Source: Ardenticatenales bacterium
GTDB lineage: Bacteria > Chloroflexota > Anaerolineae > Promineifilales > Promineifilaceae
DNA: 64,000 bases
NCBI GenBank assembly: GCA_020634515.1
Contig: JACKBL010000005.1
Span: forward strand, 1-64,000
Direction: 5' to 3'
Positions 41,803 to 49,847 of this stretch are shown in pieces. The translations under genes and the position numbers were made by a program. Positions within the stretch are counted from its first letter, which is position 1, and each line of letters starts with the position of its first letter. The notes beneath the pieces were generated by a model. The model searched no databases, was not told where the DNA came from, and saw only the letters and a program-made list of their open reading frames with translations.

Positions 41803-43629
41803 ATGAAAAAGACCGCCATCATCGGAACGCTGCTCACCTTTCTCTCCCTGCTCCTCGTTCTCAGTGCCACCGTGATTTTTCTCTGGCAGGGACGCGCGGC
41901 CTGGCGCGACACGGCGACGCAACTGGAGGGGGATAAACAGCGGCTCGGCGACACGCTCTGGTCCACGGAAGCGGAGTTGGCGACGCGGGAGGCGGCGCTG
42001 GCGACGACGGCGGCAGGGGGCGTGGCGCTGGAGGGGACGTTGGCGGCGGTGGAGGCGACGCGAGAAGCCTTGGGGGATGAAGTGACGGCGCTGTCGAATT
42101 CGCTGACGGAGGCAAATGCGCGGCTGGATGCGCAGGAGGCCACCGTTTCCGCGTGGCGGACGCGCCCGCCGGCGGTGGCTTTTTTCGCGCCGCAGCCGGA
42201 GGCGAGCATCCCGTTGGGGCAATCGGTTACGATAGTACTTTCCGCCGGCGATCCGCTGGGGTTAGCGGCGGTGAATTTGACGGCGAATGGGGAGTCGTTG
42301 GTTTCTTATTCGCCGGAGGATGAGGTGTTGGTGACGGTGCGGAAGTTGTGGGATCCGGATCGTGCCGGCATTTACACCCTCAGCGCCACCGCCATCAACA
42401 CCGCCGGCGTCAGCAGCGCGCCCGTGGAACGCACCCTGACTGTCGTGGATGCCACCGCCGATGCCAATGCCCCCCTGCGGGCGCAAATTGAAGCCAATGT
42501 GGCCGAAATTCGTGGCCTGGCTCCCTTGCACCCGATCACGCCGACCCTGCTGACGGCGGAGGAACTGCGGCAGCGGGTAGAGGCGGACCTGGCGGACTAC
42601 ACGCCGACGGACGCGCACGAGGATGCCCTGGTGCTGAGCGCGTTTGATTTTGTCTCGCCCGACGTGGACCTGTATGAGGCGTACGCCAGCTTCTACAGCG
42701 AGCAAATCCTCGGTTTTTATGACCCGGAGACGGCGGAATTCGTGGTGATCAGCGATGATGAGGCGTTGGACGCCAACGAGCAGTGGACGCACGCGCACGA
42801 GTTCGTCCACGCGCTGCAAGACCAGCATTATCAGCTTGAGGCGCTGAGTGACGCGACGCTGGATGCGGAGGCGAGCATGGCGTTGCGGGCGCTGGCGGAG
42901 GGGGATGCGACGCAGGTGCAGCTTTTGTATCTGTTTGATGGCTATTTTTCACAGAAGCAGGTGAATGAGATTTACGATACGTTGCAAAATGGGGCGGAGG
43001 AGGTGGGGGCGGAAATGCCGGCCGTGCTGCAAAACAGTTTCGCCTTCCCCTACGACCAGGGCTTCACCTTCGTGAACGCCCTTTACGACCAGGGGGGCTT
43101 TGCCGCCGTGGACGCCGCCTGGCAAAATCCGCCCCGCTCCAGCGAGCAAATCTTGCACCCGGACCGCTACCTGGCGGGCGATTTGCCCCAGATCGTCACG
43201 CTGCCCCCGCTCACGGACACGTTGGGGCTGGATTGGCGGCAGTTGGATGAGGATGTGTTCGGCGAGTTTTTCTTGCGCGAATACCTGGGGCAGCAGTTGG
43301 ATACGAAAACGGTGGACACGGCGGCGACCGGCTGGGGGGGGGATGCCTACGCGGTTTATGCGCGGGCGGGGGATGAGGCGCTGGTGATGGTGTACCAGAC
43401 GCGCTGGGATACGCCGCAAGATGCGGCTGAGTTCGTGCGTGCCTATGCGGAATATGCTTTGGCTTATGGTGCGGCGGTTGTTAATGCCGGCAACGCCTCC
43501 TGCTGGCAAGGTGATGATCGCGTTTGCCTCTACCAACTCCCCGATACCATCACCATCATCCGCGCCCCCGATGAAGCCACCATCAACAAAATAGTCGATT
43601 CACTGCGTCTGCTTACCCAGGATGCTTGA
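41803..43629 (+). CDS. Membrane-anchored gluzincin-like metalloprotease
   Basis: 608 residues: N-terminal membrane helix (IIGTLLTFLSLLLVLSATVIF), coiled coil about 35-115 (repeated TEAELATREAALATT, ALSNSLTEANARLDAQEA), an Ig-like domain (PPAVAFFAPQPEASIPLGQS), then a catalytic domain with zinc motif HAHEFVHALQDQ (HExxH) and a downstream ALAEGDATQ whose Glu could be the third ligand. It probably acts outside the membrane. No partner gene is adjacent. The gene contains composition switches at TGCCGGCA 42363 and 43485. Confidence 0.82.
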   Translation: MKKTAIIGTLLTFLSLLLVLSATVIFLWQGRAAWRDTATQLEGDKQRLGDTLWSTEAELATREAALATTAAGGVALEGTLAAVEATREALGDEVTALSNSLTEANARLDAQEATVSAWRTRPPAVAFFAPQPEASIPLGQSVTIVLSAGDPLGLAAVNLTANGESLVSYSPEDEVLVTVRKLWDPDRAGIYTLSATAINTAGVSSAPVERTLTVVDATADANAPLRAQIEANVAEIRGLAPLHPITPTLLTAEELRQRVEADLADYTPTDAHEDALVLSAFDFVSPDVDLYEAYASFYSEQILGFYDPETAEFVVISDDEALDANEQWTHAHEFVHALQDQHYQLEALSDATLDAEASMALRALAEGDATQVQLLYLFDGYFSQKQVNEIYDTLQNGAEEVGAEMPAVLQNSFAFPYDQGFTFVNALYDQGGFAAVDAAWQNPPRSSEQILHPDRYLAGDLPQIVTLPPLTDTLGLDWRQLDEDVFGEFFLREYLGQQLDTKTVDTAATGWGGDAYAVYARAGDEALVMVYQTRWDTPQDAAEFVRAYAEYALAYGAAVVNAGNASCWQGDDRVCLYQLPDTITIIRAPDEATINKIVDSLRLLTQDA

Positions 43630-43713
43630 GCGCGGTTCCCATAAGGGCGCGGAAAAAGCCGCGCCTGTCTGCGTCTCCAAAATTGATGATAGTATGCAAT
43701 TAGGAATGAATTC

Positions 43714-44955
43714 ATGAAAGCCTTTCGGCAAGTTGATCGTCGTCTTTTGACCATTCTTCTGATCGTGTTTGTGCAGATATTAAGCGCCTCGCTCATCCTG
43801 CCCATTCTCCCCCTGTACGCGCAGCGCCAGTTCAAAATGACCCCGCAGGTCATCACACTGCTCGTCTCCTCCTATTTCGCGGCGCAGTTCTTCGCCGGGC
43901 CGGCATTAGGTCGCCTCTCTGATAAATATGGACGGCTGCCCGTGTTGATTGTGAGCCAGGTGGGCACGGTGATCAGCTTCATCATGCTGGCCTACGCGCA
44001 TACGGTGTGGATGTTGTTTGCCGCGCGCATTCTCGACGGCATTACGGGGGGCAACATCATCGTGGCGCAGGCATACGTGACGGACGTGACGCCACCAGAG
44101 CGGCGCACGCAGTCGTTGGGGCTGGTTTTTGCCGCTTTTGGGTTGGGCTTTATCTTTGGTCCGGCGGCGGGCGGCGTGCTGTCGGCGCTGTTTGGCTCGC
44201 AAATCCCGTTCCTGATTGCCGCCGCCGTGGCCGCGCTCACCGTCCTGATCACCTGGTGGGCGCTGGATGAATCCCTCTCCACGGAACAGCGGGAACACAA
44301 TAAGCGGTTTACGCAGAGCCGTATGGACCTGGGCAGCGTGGTGCATAATACGCCCCTCCTGTTCATCTTGACGATTGCCTTTGTGGGGCAATTTGCCCTG
44401 GGGCTGCTGCAATCGACGTTTGCGCTCTATGGCGGAGCGGTGTTGTTTGTGGAATACAGCGCCCGGTTGACCAACCTGGGGGTAGGGTTGCTGCTGGCAG
44501 TGAACGGTATCGGCCAGTTCACGACGCAAATCTGGCTGCTGCCGCGACTGCTACGGCGGTATGGGGATGGGGCGCTGGTGATTGTAGGGACGCTGACGCG
44601 GGGGATGGGGATGTTTGTGTTTGCGCTGATTACAACGCCCTGGTTGGGGCCGATTGGCTCGTTGTTGTTTGCCGCCGGGGTGGGGTTAGCGATGCCGCCG
44701 CTGCAATCGCTGTCTACGCGGACGGTGGCGGATGAATTGCGCGGAGGGGTGTTGGGACTGTATCAGTCGGCGCTGAGTCTGTCCACGATTTTGAGTACGG
44801 CGGTGGCGGGGAGTCTGTTTGCCGTCCATGCGACGACGCCGTACTGGTTGGGAGGGAGTCTGTCGGTGGCGGTGGCTGTGCCGGCATTTTTCCTCCTCCA
44901 ATACATCCGCCGCGGCCACCTGACCCCCCGACCCGTGCCCGTCGGCCACTCATAG
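43714..44955 (+). CDS. MFS transporter, DHA1/TetA-like
   Basis: A 413-residue, 12-helix major facilitator. Motif A is clear in the first cytoplasmic loop (GRLSDKYGRLPVLI). GGNIIVAQAYVTDVTPPERR and GFIFGPAAGG mark helices 4-5 as in drug/H+ antiporters. The central loop (DESLSTEQREHNKRFTQSRM) is polar. Substrate unknown; drug or metabolite export is likely. The 3' end overlaps the convergent surE end by six bases. Confidence 0.9.
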   Translation: MKAFRQVDRRLLTILLIVFVQILSASLILPILPLYAQRQFKMTPQVITLLVSSYFAAQFFAGPALGRLSDKYGRLPVLIVSQVGTVISFIMLAYAHTVWMLFAARILDGITGGNIIVAQAYVTDVTPPERRTQSLGLVFAAFGLGFIFGPAAGGVLSALFGSQIPFLIAAAVAALTVLITWWALDESLSTEQREHNKRFTQSRMDLGSVVHNTPLLFILTIAFVGQFALGLLQSTFALYGGAVLFVEYSARLTNLGVGLLLAVNGIGQFTTQIWLLPRLLRRYGDGALVIVGTLTRGMGMFVFALITTPWLGPIGSLLFAAGVGLAMPPLQSLSTRTVADELRGGVLGLYQSALSLSTILSTAVAGSLFAVHATTPYWLGGSLSVAVAVPAFFLLQYIRRGHLTPRPVPVGHS

Positions 44956-45750
44956 CGCGGCGGGTTCCGGCGGCAAGCTCCCATTCCGCCATCCCCACTC
45001 CGTCAGCCCCAGCATGTGGTGATAGGCCGTCAAATCAAGCTGCAGCGGCGTCACGGAGACATACCCCTCCGCCAGCGCGCCAATGTCCGTGCCTTTTTCC
45101 GGCACACCCGTGGGCGCTTCGCCACTGATCCAGTAATAGTCCTGGCCGCGTGGGTCCTGCCGCTTTTCCAGTTCATCCCGATAAATGCGCAGCCCCTGGC
45201 GCGTCAGTTGAATGCCCTTGACCTCCTCAATGGGCAGGTAGGGCACATTTACGTTCAGGAACACCCCTTTGGGCAGGCTATGCGTGAGCGTTGTGCGCAC
45301 GATGAGGCGGGCGACGCGGGCAGCGGTGCTGTAGTCCAGGTGTCCGTGCCCCTTTTCCCCGGCGTCTGTGGAGAAGGCAATTGCCGGCACGCCCGCAATA
45401 ATACTCTCCATCGCCGCCGTCACCGTCCCCGAATACGTCACATCGTGCCCCAGGTTCGCCATCGGATTGATGCCCGACACCACCAGGTCCACCGGCCTGC
45501 GCACCACGCCCATCAGCGCCAGCGCCACGCAGTCTGACGGCGCGCCATCGCTGCACAACGCCTCCGACCCATCCGCCAGCGTTGCCGCGCGCACCCGCAG
45601 CGGATTATGCAGCGTCTTCACATGCCCCCGCCCCGACCAGTTGCGGTCCGGGGCTACCACGCTCACCTCCCCCACCTGGCGCATCGCCTGCGCCAGCGCC
45701 AACAACCCCGGGGCCATCACGCCATCATCGTTCGTTACCAAAATGTGCAT
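44950..45750 (-). CDS. surE: 5'-nucleotidase SurE
   Basis: Stationary-phase survival nucleotidase that dephosphorylates nucleoside monophosphates. The start is taken at ATG 45750 (MHILVTNDDGV). ATG 45765 is an alternative, and the frame further upstream comes from a family B repeat. Signatures are VTNDDGV with metal Asp pair, VVAPDRNWSGRGHV, SGINPMANLGHDVTYSGTV and the long C-terminal arm. About 266 residues. A family B element immediately upstream may supply or alter its promoter. Confidence 0.92.
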   Translation of the reverse strand: MHILVTNDDGVMAPGLLALAQAMRQVGEVSVVAPDRNWSGRGHVKTLHNPLRVRAATLADGSEALCSDGAPSDCVALALMGVVRRPVDLVVSGINPMANLGHDVTYSGTVTAAMESIIAGVPAIAFSTDAGEKGHGHLDYSTAARVARLIVRTTLTHSLPKGVFLNVNVPYLPIEEVKGIQLTRQGLRIYRDELEKRQDPRGQDYYWISGEAPTGVPEKGTDIGALAEGYVSVTPLQLDLTAYHHMLGLTEWGWRNGSLPPEPAAL

Positions 45751-45775
45751 TCTTTTCTCGCTCATAACGATTGAG

Positions 45776-45871
45776 TTCACTGAAAAAACCGGGTTTTTCG
45801 AGTGCCCGGCCAAAATTACCAGAGTGGTTCATGTGTAAAAACCCGGTTTTTGGCCTTTTTTCAGTAGAGTC
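45776..45871. repeat. Family B inverted-repeat element, copy 2
   Basis: Nearly identical to 28227-28322 (including CGAGTGCCCGGCCAAAATTA), starting 11 to 26 bases upstream of the possible surE starts. Confidence 0.85.
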
Positions 45872-45905
45872 ACGATTCCGTCTCGTATCTATTCGGCCTG
45901 GAGAC

Positions 45906-45981
45906 CTTCCCGGAAGCTTGATGTCAAGCCCAAAACGCCTCATCATTCCGATCATTTCGCATCAAGATAACTTCCGGGAAG
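45906..45981. repeat. Family C inverted-repeat element, copy 2
   Basis: CTTCCCGGAAGCTTGATGTC through CATTTCGCATCAAGATAACT to CCGGGAAG, sharing ends and interior with 22183-22257. Between it and hicB (45982-46309) no gene is recognised apart from the shifted hicB tail. Confidence 0.65.
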
Positions 45982-46309
45982 GTGGTCGTGAATAGACGCT
46001 TTCCCGCTATCCTACATCGACGTGATTAAGCCTCGTTTAGCTTCTCGTTATCATTTTGTTACCAACCACCAACCACCTTTAGGGTGCGCCCAACACCACC
46101 GTCAACCGCGCTGGCGCGGGTCACCAACGCCTTTGCCAATCACCAAATAAGTAACCGCCCGAGGCATCGCGCCAGTGTCGGCTGCATGGCGTGTTAGGAC
46201 TTCTTCTCTTTCTGAGCAGCAATTTCTAATACGTCTGCTCAAAACGGCTGCCCCTATCTTGATTGAAAACCATGAAGCCGCTTCAGGCATCGCGGCTTGC
46301 TTCAAAACA

Positions 46310-46609
46310 TCAGTAGCCCACAATACTCTTGCTGTTGATTTCTGCTGCTGTTGCCACTGCCATATGAATCTCTGGCGGAATCCGCAGGGTCAATTTGCCC
46401 GAATATGACCGCTGTGGCGGTTGCCCGATTTTTTCGCATACTTCCAGATAGTGATCTACAGCATCATGAAATGCTGCTTCCAGTTCTTCAACGGTGCTGC
46501 CATGAAAGCCAACGATGTCTCGAATCCCGATAATGTGTCCGACAAAGATTTTATCTACAGGGGCGTATTCGACTTTCGCGGAATAATTTTGGTAAGTCAT
46601 TACGTTCAT
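46310..46609 (-). CDS. hicB: HicB-family antitoxin, C-terminally frameshifted
   Basis: Antitoxin of a HicAB module. It reads GHIIGIRDIVGFHGSTVEEL, FHDAVDHYLEVCEK and SYSGKLTLRIPPEIH, the HicB partial RNase-H fold and following DNA-binding part. The frame ends INSKSIVGY, whereas the next frame continues WATDVLKQAA, exactly what a family tail (SI-NQ-WATD) needs. Losing about five bases near 46323 explains it. The C-terminal operator-binding helix is therefore altered. It overlaps hicA by four bases. ATG 46600 is an alternative start. Confidence 0.75.
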   Translation of the reverse strand: MNVMTYQNYSAKVEYAPVDKIFVGHIIGIRDIVGFHGSTVEELEAAFHDAVDHYLEVCEKIGQPPQRSYSGKLTLRIPPEIHMAVATAAEINSKSIVGY

Positions 46610-46866
46610 GGGGTTACACCTGCCCTCTGCGAAAATTTGCGCACATCTTTCACACGATAACGCAGCACTTCTTTCCCAGGGTGGGGCCGATGAAAATCGG
46701 CGCGTTGCCCATTCAAAATGAATGTGACCCGTAAACCACAGCCCTCAATCACCTGGCATTCCAAAGCAACGAGCAAAGATTCAATGCTACGCCATCCCGT
46801 CATCGGCTCCAGTTGGAGGCGGCGATGTTCTGGACGGGGTGTGTGTACAATTTCTTTCATGTCCAT
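46606..46866 (-). CDS. hicA: HicA-family toxin
   Basis: An 86-residue mRNA-interferase-like toxin. GWRSIESLLVALECQVIEG, LRVTFILNGQRADFHRPHPG and VKDVRKFSQRAGV follow the HicA double-stranded-RNA-binding fold, with the active His in FHRPHP. It precedes and overlaps hicB, the usual toxin-first HicAB order. Whether the toxin is still restrained by the shortened antitoxin is unclear. Confidence 0.8.
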   Translation of the reverse strand: MDMKEIVHTPRPEHRRLQLEPMTGWRSIESLLVALECQVIEGCGLRVTFILNGQRADFHRPHPGKEVLRYRVKDVRKFSQRAGVTP

Positions 46867-46972
46867 GCGACTTTGGGGGGAACGCCAGCCCTGGCGGCTG
46901 GCCTGACGGAGGAGGTTTTGTCCGTGCGCGAACTGCTTTTTTGCTTTGCCATCCGACCCGAATCACTCCACG

Positions 46973-47842
46973 CTAATCTGTAGTCCTGCCGAATTTATAA
47001 TATTCTCCTGTTGCCTGCGCTAAATCTATTGGCAGCAAATAATGACCTTGATATTGTGCTTGTTCTGCCCATTTTTCGGGTGGCATTTGATTTGCAATTA
47101 TTACAACAACACGCGAAAGGTTACGTAACTCTCCATGCTTAGGTATTTCATAAGATGCAAGCGAGAGAACACCAGCGGTCATGCCGTCCTTAGCCCCAAA
47201 ACGGTCATAATAAAAAGCCCGCAATATCCAATCCGATTGAACGCTTTCCAATTTTTCTTGCATAATTTTACTGGCTTCGGGCGAAATCAATTTTCCGCTG
47301 GCGATTTTCGCCATCATATGTGCATACTCTCTGACAGTTCCTTTTGGTAGAAGTTGAGCTGCTCGTATCTGATAGTTCCACATTTCTAAACCGTTTAAGG
47401 AATTATCTTTCAGCGAATTCATAAACGCTATTTGTTGTGAGTGCCATTCTGTATCATATAGGTAGAGTTCTACAAGTTTTTCCATTTGACTAATGTCGCC
47501 ACTCGAAACTTGTTCAACCAACGATTGAATTTGGTCAATAGAAAAAGAGGGATTTTCGTGATTGAAAGTTGCAAGAGCAAACCCAAGCGCGTAGTAAATG
47601 GAAGTATGGTTTTTTAGCCCACATTCTTGCATTACGAGTGAAATCCTGTCAAGCCCAAGTCGCTCTATTAAATAATCTGTTTCTGCATTTCCGCTGTAGT
47701 GAATCATTATGCGTGCTATATCATCCAAAGTTACCGATTCTGTTTTATTGCGGGCAAATCCATAATCATCGGTTTCTAATCCAAGACTTTCCAAACCCAT
47801 GGCGTGTGCGCCGCCGTCCGTCATTGGCAGGTAATATTTTTC
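46973..47842 (-). pseudogene. Class A beta-lactamase-like serine hydrolase, C-terminal part (cut by IS)
   Basis: About 290 codons continuing the fragment at 49212-49564 once the insertion sequence is removed (GDVEKY joins YLPMTDGGAH). It contains an SDN-like SGNAETDYLIERLG, a long helical middle, and KDGMTAGV in the place of the KTG motif. The intact protein would be about 404 residues, membrane-anchored, related to beta-lactamases and D,D-peptidases; drug resistance is not implied. The frame is clean up to the insertion point. Confidence 0.8.
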
Positions 47843-49211
47843 CTAGTTCAAACGGAATTTGTGTCTGAAAGGAAACTGAGGCATTGTTGGGCTTGTGACA
47901 GAACCAACAATCCCTCAGCAACGCAAGTATAGCACAGACAAAAACAACGCTCGGTGGGAATCACGACGGATTGTGATTCCAATGCAGTACGAAGAGTACC
48001 AAGAAACGATGACCGACCCACAACAAGCCAAAACCTACATTGAACAACAAATGGCAAGCCATCCCGAATTGTTTCCACCAGCTATGCAAGCCGGATACAA
48101 ACTGCACGGATGGACAAGGCCATCGAAGAAAATGCCAGAAGTACACTTGCGCCGCATTCGGTTACAGATAGAGAATGAAGCGGGGCAAAAGCTGGCCTAC
48201 ACCATTGCCCCATGCGACCTGCTGCCTTATCTGGTAGGAACGGTAACAGAAGTAGAGAAGGCGCTCTTCTTGAAGCAGTTCGGTGTTCCCGATTGGGCGT
48301 TGACTTACGTGTTTGGGCGCAACGATAGCTATTGGTACCGTCTTACCGAGTCGTTTGGTCGATTCAGTCTAGTGGGAACGACCGTGAAAGAAGCAGAAAA
48401 GCTGCCAACTGATCTGTTAGCAGATGAAAAACATGCCAAAGCCCATGGCGGCAAATGGTACGTAGCCACGACAGTAGCCCAGGATTGCGTACTGGGGGCG
48501 GCTGTATCCCAGAGCGCCGATGCAGAAGGGTTGACCGCTGCTTACGAGGTATTCAAAGAAGAAGCACAGCAGCTAAACCCCAGTTACAAACCCGATTCGG
48601 TCAATGTAGATGGATGGGCAGCGACAAGTAAGGCATGGCAGACCCTGTTTCCAGCCATCACAATTATCCTGTGCTTTTTACATGCCTTCATCAAAATACG
48701 GGGGCGATGCAAGCGATTGGGTAACACCTACACCCAAATCAAACAGCAAGTGTGGGGTATCTACCAGGCGACAAGTCGTCCCGATTTCAAACAGGGCATT
48801 ACCATGCTTCAGCAGTGGGTGATGCACAATCGAGACAAGTTAAGTGGTTATGCAATCGAGGCCATAGACAAACTATGTCAGCGAGCTGACCAATACTGTC
48901 TCGCATTTGACCATCCTACAGCCCACCGTACCAGCAATATGCTTGACCGCCACATGGGGCTTATGGCTCGCTGGCTAGCGGGTGGACGATATTTTCATGG
49001 GAATCTACAAGTGGCTGACCTGAGGACACGTGCGTGGGCGTTGTTGCACAACTTTCGCCCTTACTGTCCGCGATCAAAAGTGAGCAAGGAGTATCAGTCA
49101 CCTGCTCACAAGCTGAATGGATTTGTTTATCGAGAAAACTGGCTAGAAAACCTCTTGGTTGCCTCATCTAATCAGGGGTTTAGGTGTAGCCACAAAAAAC
49201 GATTGAACTAG
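47843..49211 (+). mobile_element. Insertion sequence, 1369 bp, with 8-bp target duplication
   Basis: Ends are imperfect 24-bp inverted repeats (CTAGTTCAAACG at left; CTAGTTCAATCG reading in from the right; about 19 of 24 match). TATTTTTC is duplicated at 47835-47842 and 49212-49219. It carries one transposase gene whose TAG stop lies in the right inverted repeat. It splits the beta-lactamase-like gene. Lower GC than its host surroundings and no TGCCGGCA inside. IS family not assigned. Confidence 0.92.
47895..49211 (+). CDS. DDE-type transposase of the insertion sequence
   Basis: 438 residues with a GTG start at 47895 (ATG 47982 is an alternative). Candidate catalytic acids are Asp177 (LLADEKHAK) and Asp239 (VNVDGWAAT). 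The third may lie in SNMLDRHMG. CFLHAFIKIRGRCKR after the second Asp resembles the basic helix in many DDE enzymes. Full length, no internal stop, so the element may be active. I cannot place it in a named IS family. Confidence 0.8.
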   Translation: MTEPTIPQQRKYSTDKNNARWESRRIVIPMQYEEYQETMTDPQQAKTYIEQQMASHPELFPPAMQAGYKLHGWTRPSKKMPEVHLRRIRLQIENEAGQKLAYTIAPCDLLPYLVGTVTEVEKALFLKQFGVPDWALTYVFGRNDSYWYRLTESFGRFSLVGTTVKEAEKLPTDLLADEKHAKAHGGKWYVATTVAQDCVLGAAVSQSADAEGLTAAYEVFKEEAQQLNPSYKPDSVNVDGWAATSKAWQTLFPAITIILCFLHAFIKIRGRCKRLGNTYTQIKQQVWGIYQATSRPDFKQGITMLQQWVMHNRDKLSGYAIEAIDKLCQRADQYCLAFDHPTAHRTSNMLDRHMGLMARWLAGGRYFHGNLQVADLRTRAWALLHNFRPYCPRSKVSKEYQSPAHKLNGFVYRENWLENLLVASSNQGFRCSHKKRLN

Positions 49212-49564
49212 TATTTTTCAACATCTCCAATTGGGATTATTTCGTCAGGATCCATCTCTCCATTTGAAACTACGTCTGCGTAGGCGGCTAATACAACTGT
49301 TTTCATGACTGATGCCACAACAAGCGGCTCATCAGCATTGTAAAATATCGTTTGTTCATCTGCCACTAAATCCCCATTTTCGTCGAATGTGTAGGCAACT
49401 ACAGCATTTGATTCTGGATTTGACAAGATAAAGTCCGATAGTTCGCTTTTTACGCTGTCAAGTTTTCCATTAACCCAAATGCCCCCAATGAGCAATCCGC
49501 TGATAACCAAAATGGAAAGCACCTTCCACAAAGTTTTAGTCTTTTTTGATGATCTCACAGACAT
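49212..49564 (-). pseudogene. Beta-lactamase-like gene, N-terminal part (cut by IS)
   Basis: About 118 codons with an N-terminal membrane anchor (LWKVLSILVISGLLIGGIWV) and the catalytic SxxK motif in VVASVMKTVVLAAYAD. The frame hits a stop in the insertion sequence end. It rejoins 46973-47842 after removing the IS and one target duplication. A family B repeat lies directly upstream. Confidence 0.85.
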
Positions 49565-49585
49565 TTGTCGACTCCTATAAGTGAG

Positions 49586-49682
49586 TTCACTGAAAAAACC
49601 GGGTTTTTTTGATTGTCCGGCGGAAATTACCCGAGTGGTTCATGTGTAAAAACCCGGTTTTTGGTCTTTTTTCAGTAGAGTC
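49586..49682. repeat. Family B inverted-repeat element, copy 3
   Basis: Same ends as the other copies with variant interior (GATTGTCCGGCGGAAATTAC). It starts about 20 bases upstream of the beta-lactamase-like start. Confidence 0.85.
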
Positions 49683-49761
49683 ATAAGTTGTTTTAGATTC
49701 TGATGTGGGGATATACGACAAAATTTCTGGATAGTTGTAGAGGTTGGAAGGGCGGGCTAAC

Positions 49762-49797
49762 GAAAAAGGAATCATGCGGCTGTGAAGCCGCATGATT
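49762..49797 (-). terminator. Intrinsic terminator after the YfhO-flippase gene
   Basis: Arms AATCATGCGGC (49770-49780) and GCCGCATGATT (49787-49797). On the minus strand the stem is followed by CCTTTTTCG. About 50 bases past the stop at 49848. Confidence 0.7.
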
Positions 49798-49847
49798 CTT
49801 GTTGAACGAAGCCAGGGCCAAGGGCGCATCCGTTAGCGGATGTGCCC

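Noticed and set aside
46102..46323. Separate small gene after hicB
   Set aside because: Its beginning (WATDVLKQAA) is the displaced tail of HicB. The rest has no features, so it is treated as frameshift debris.
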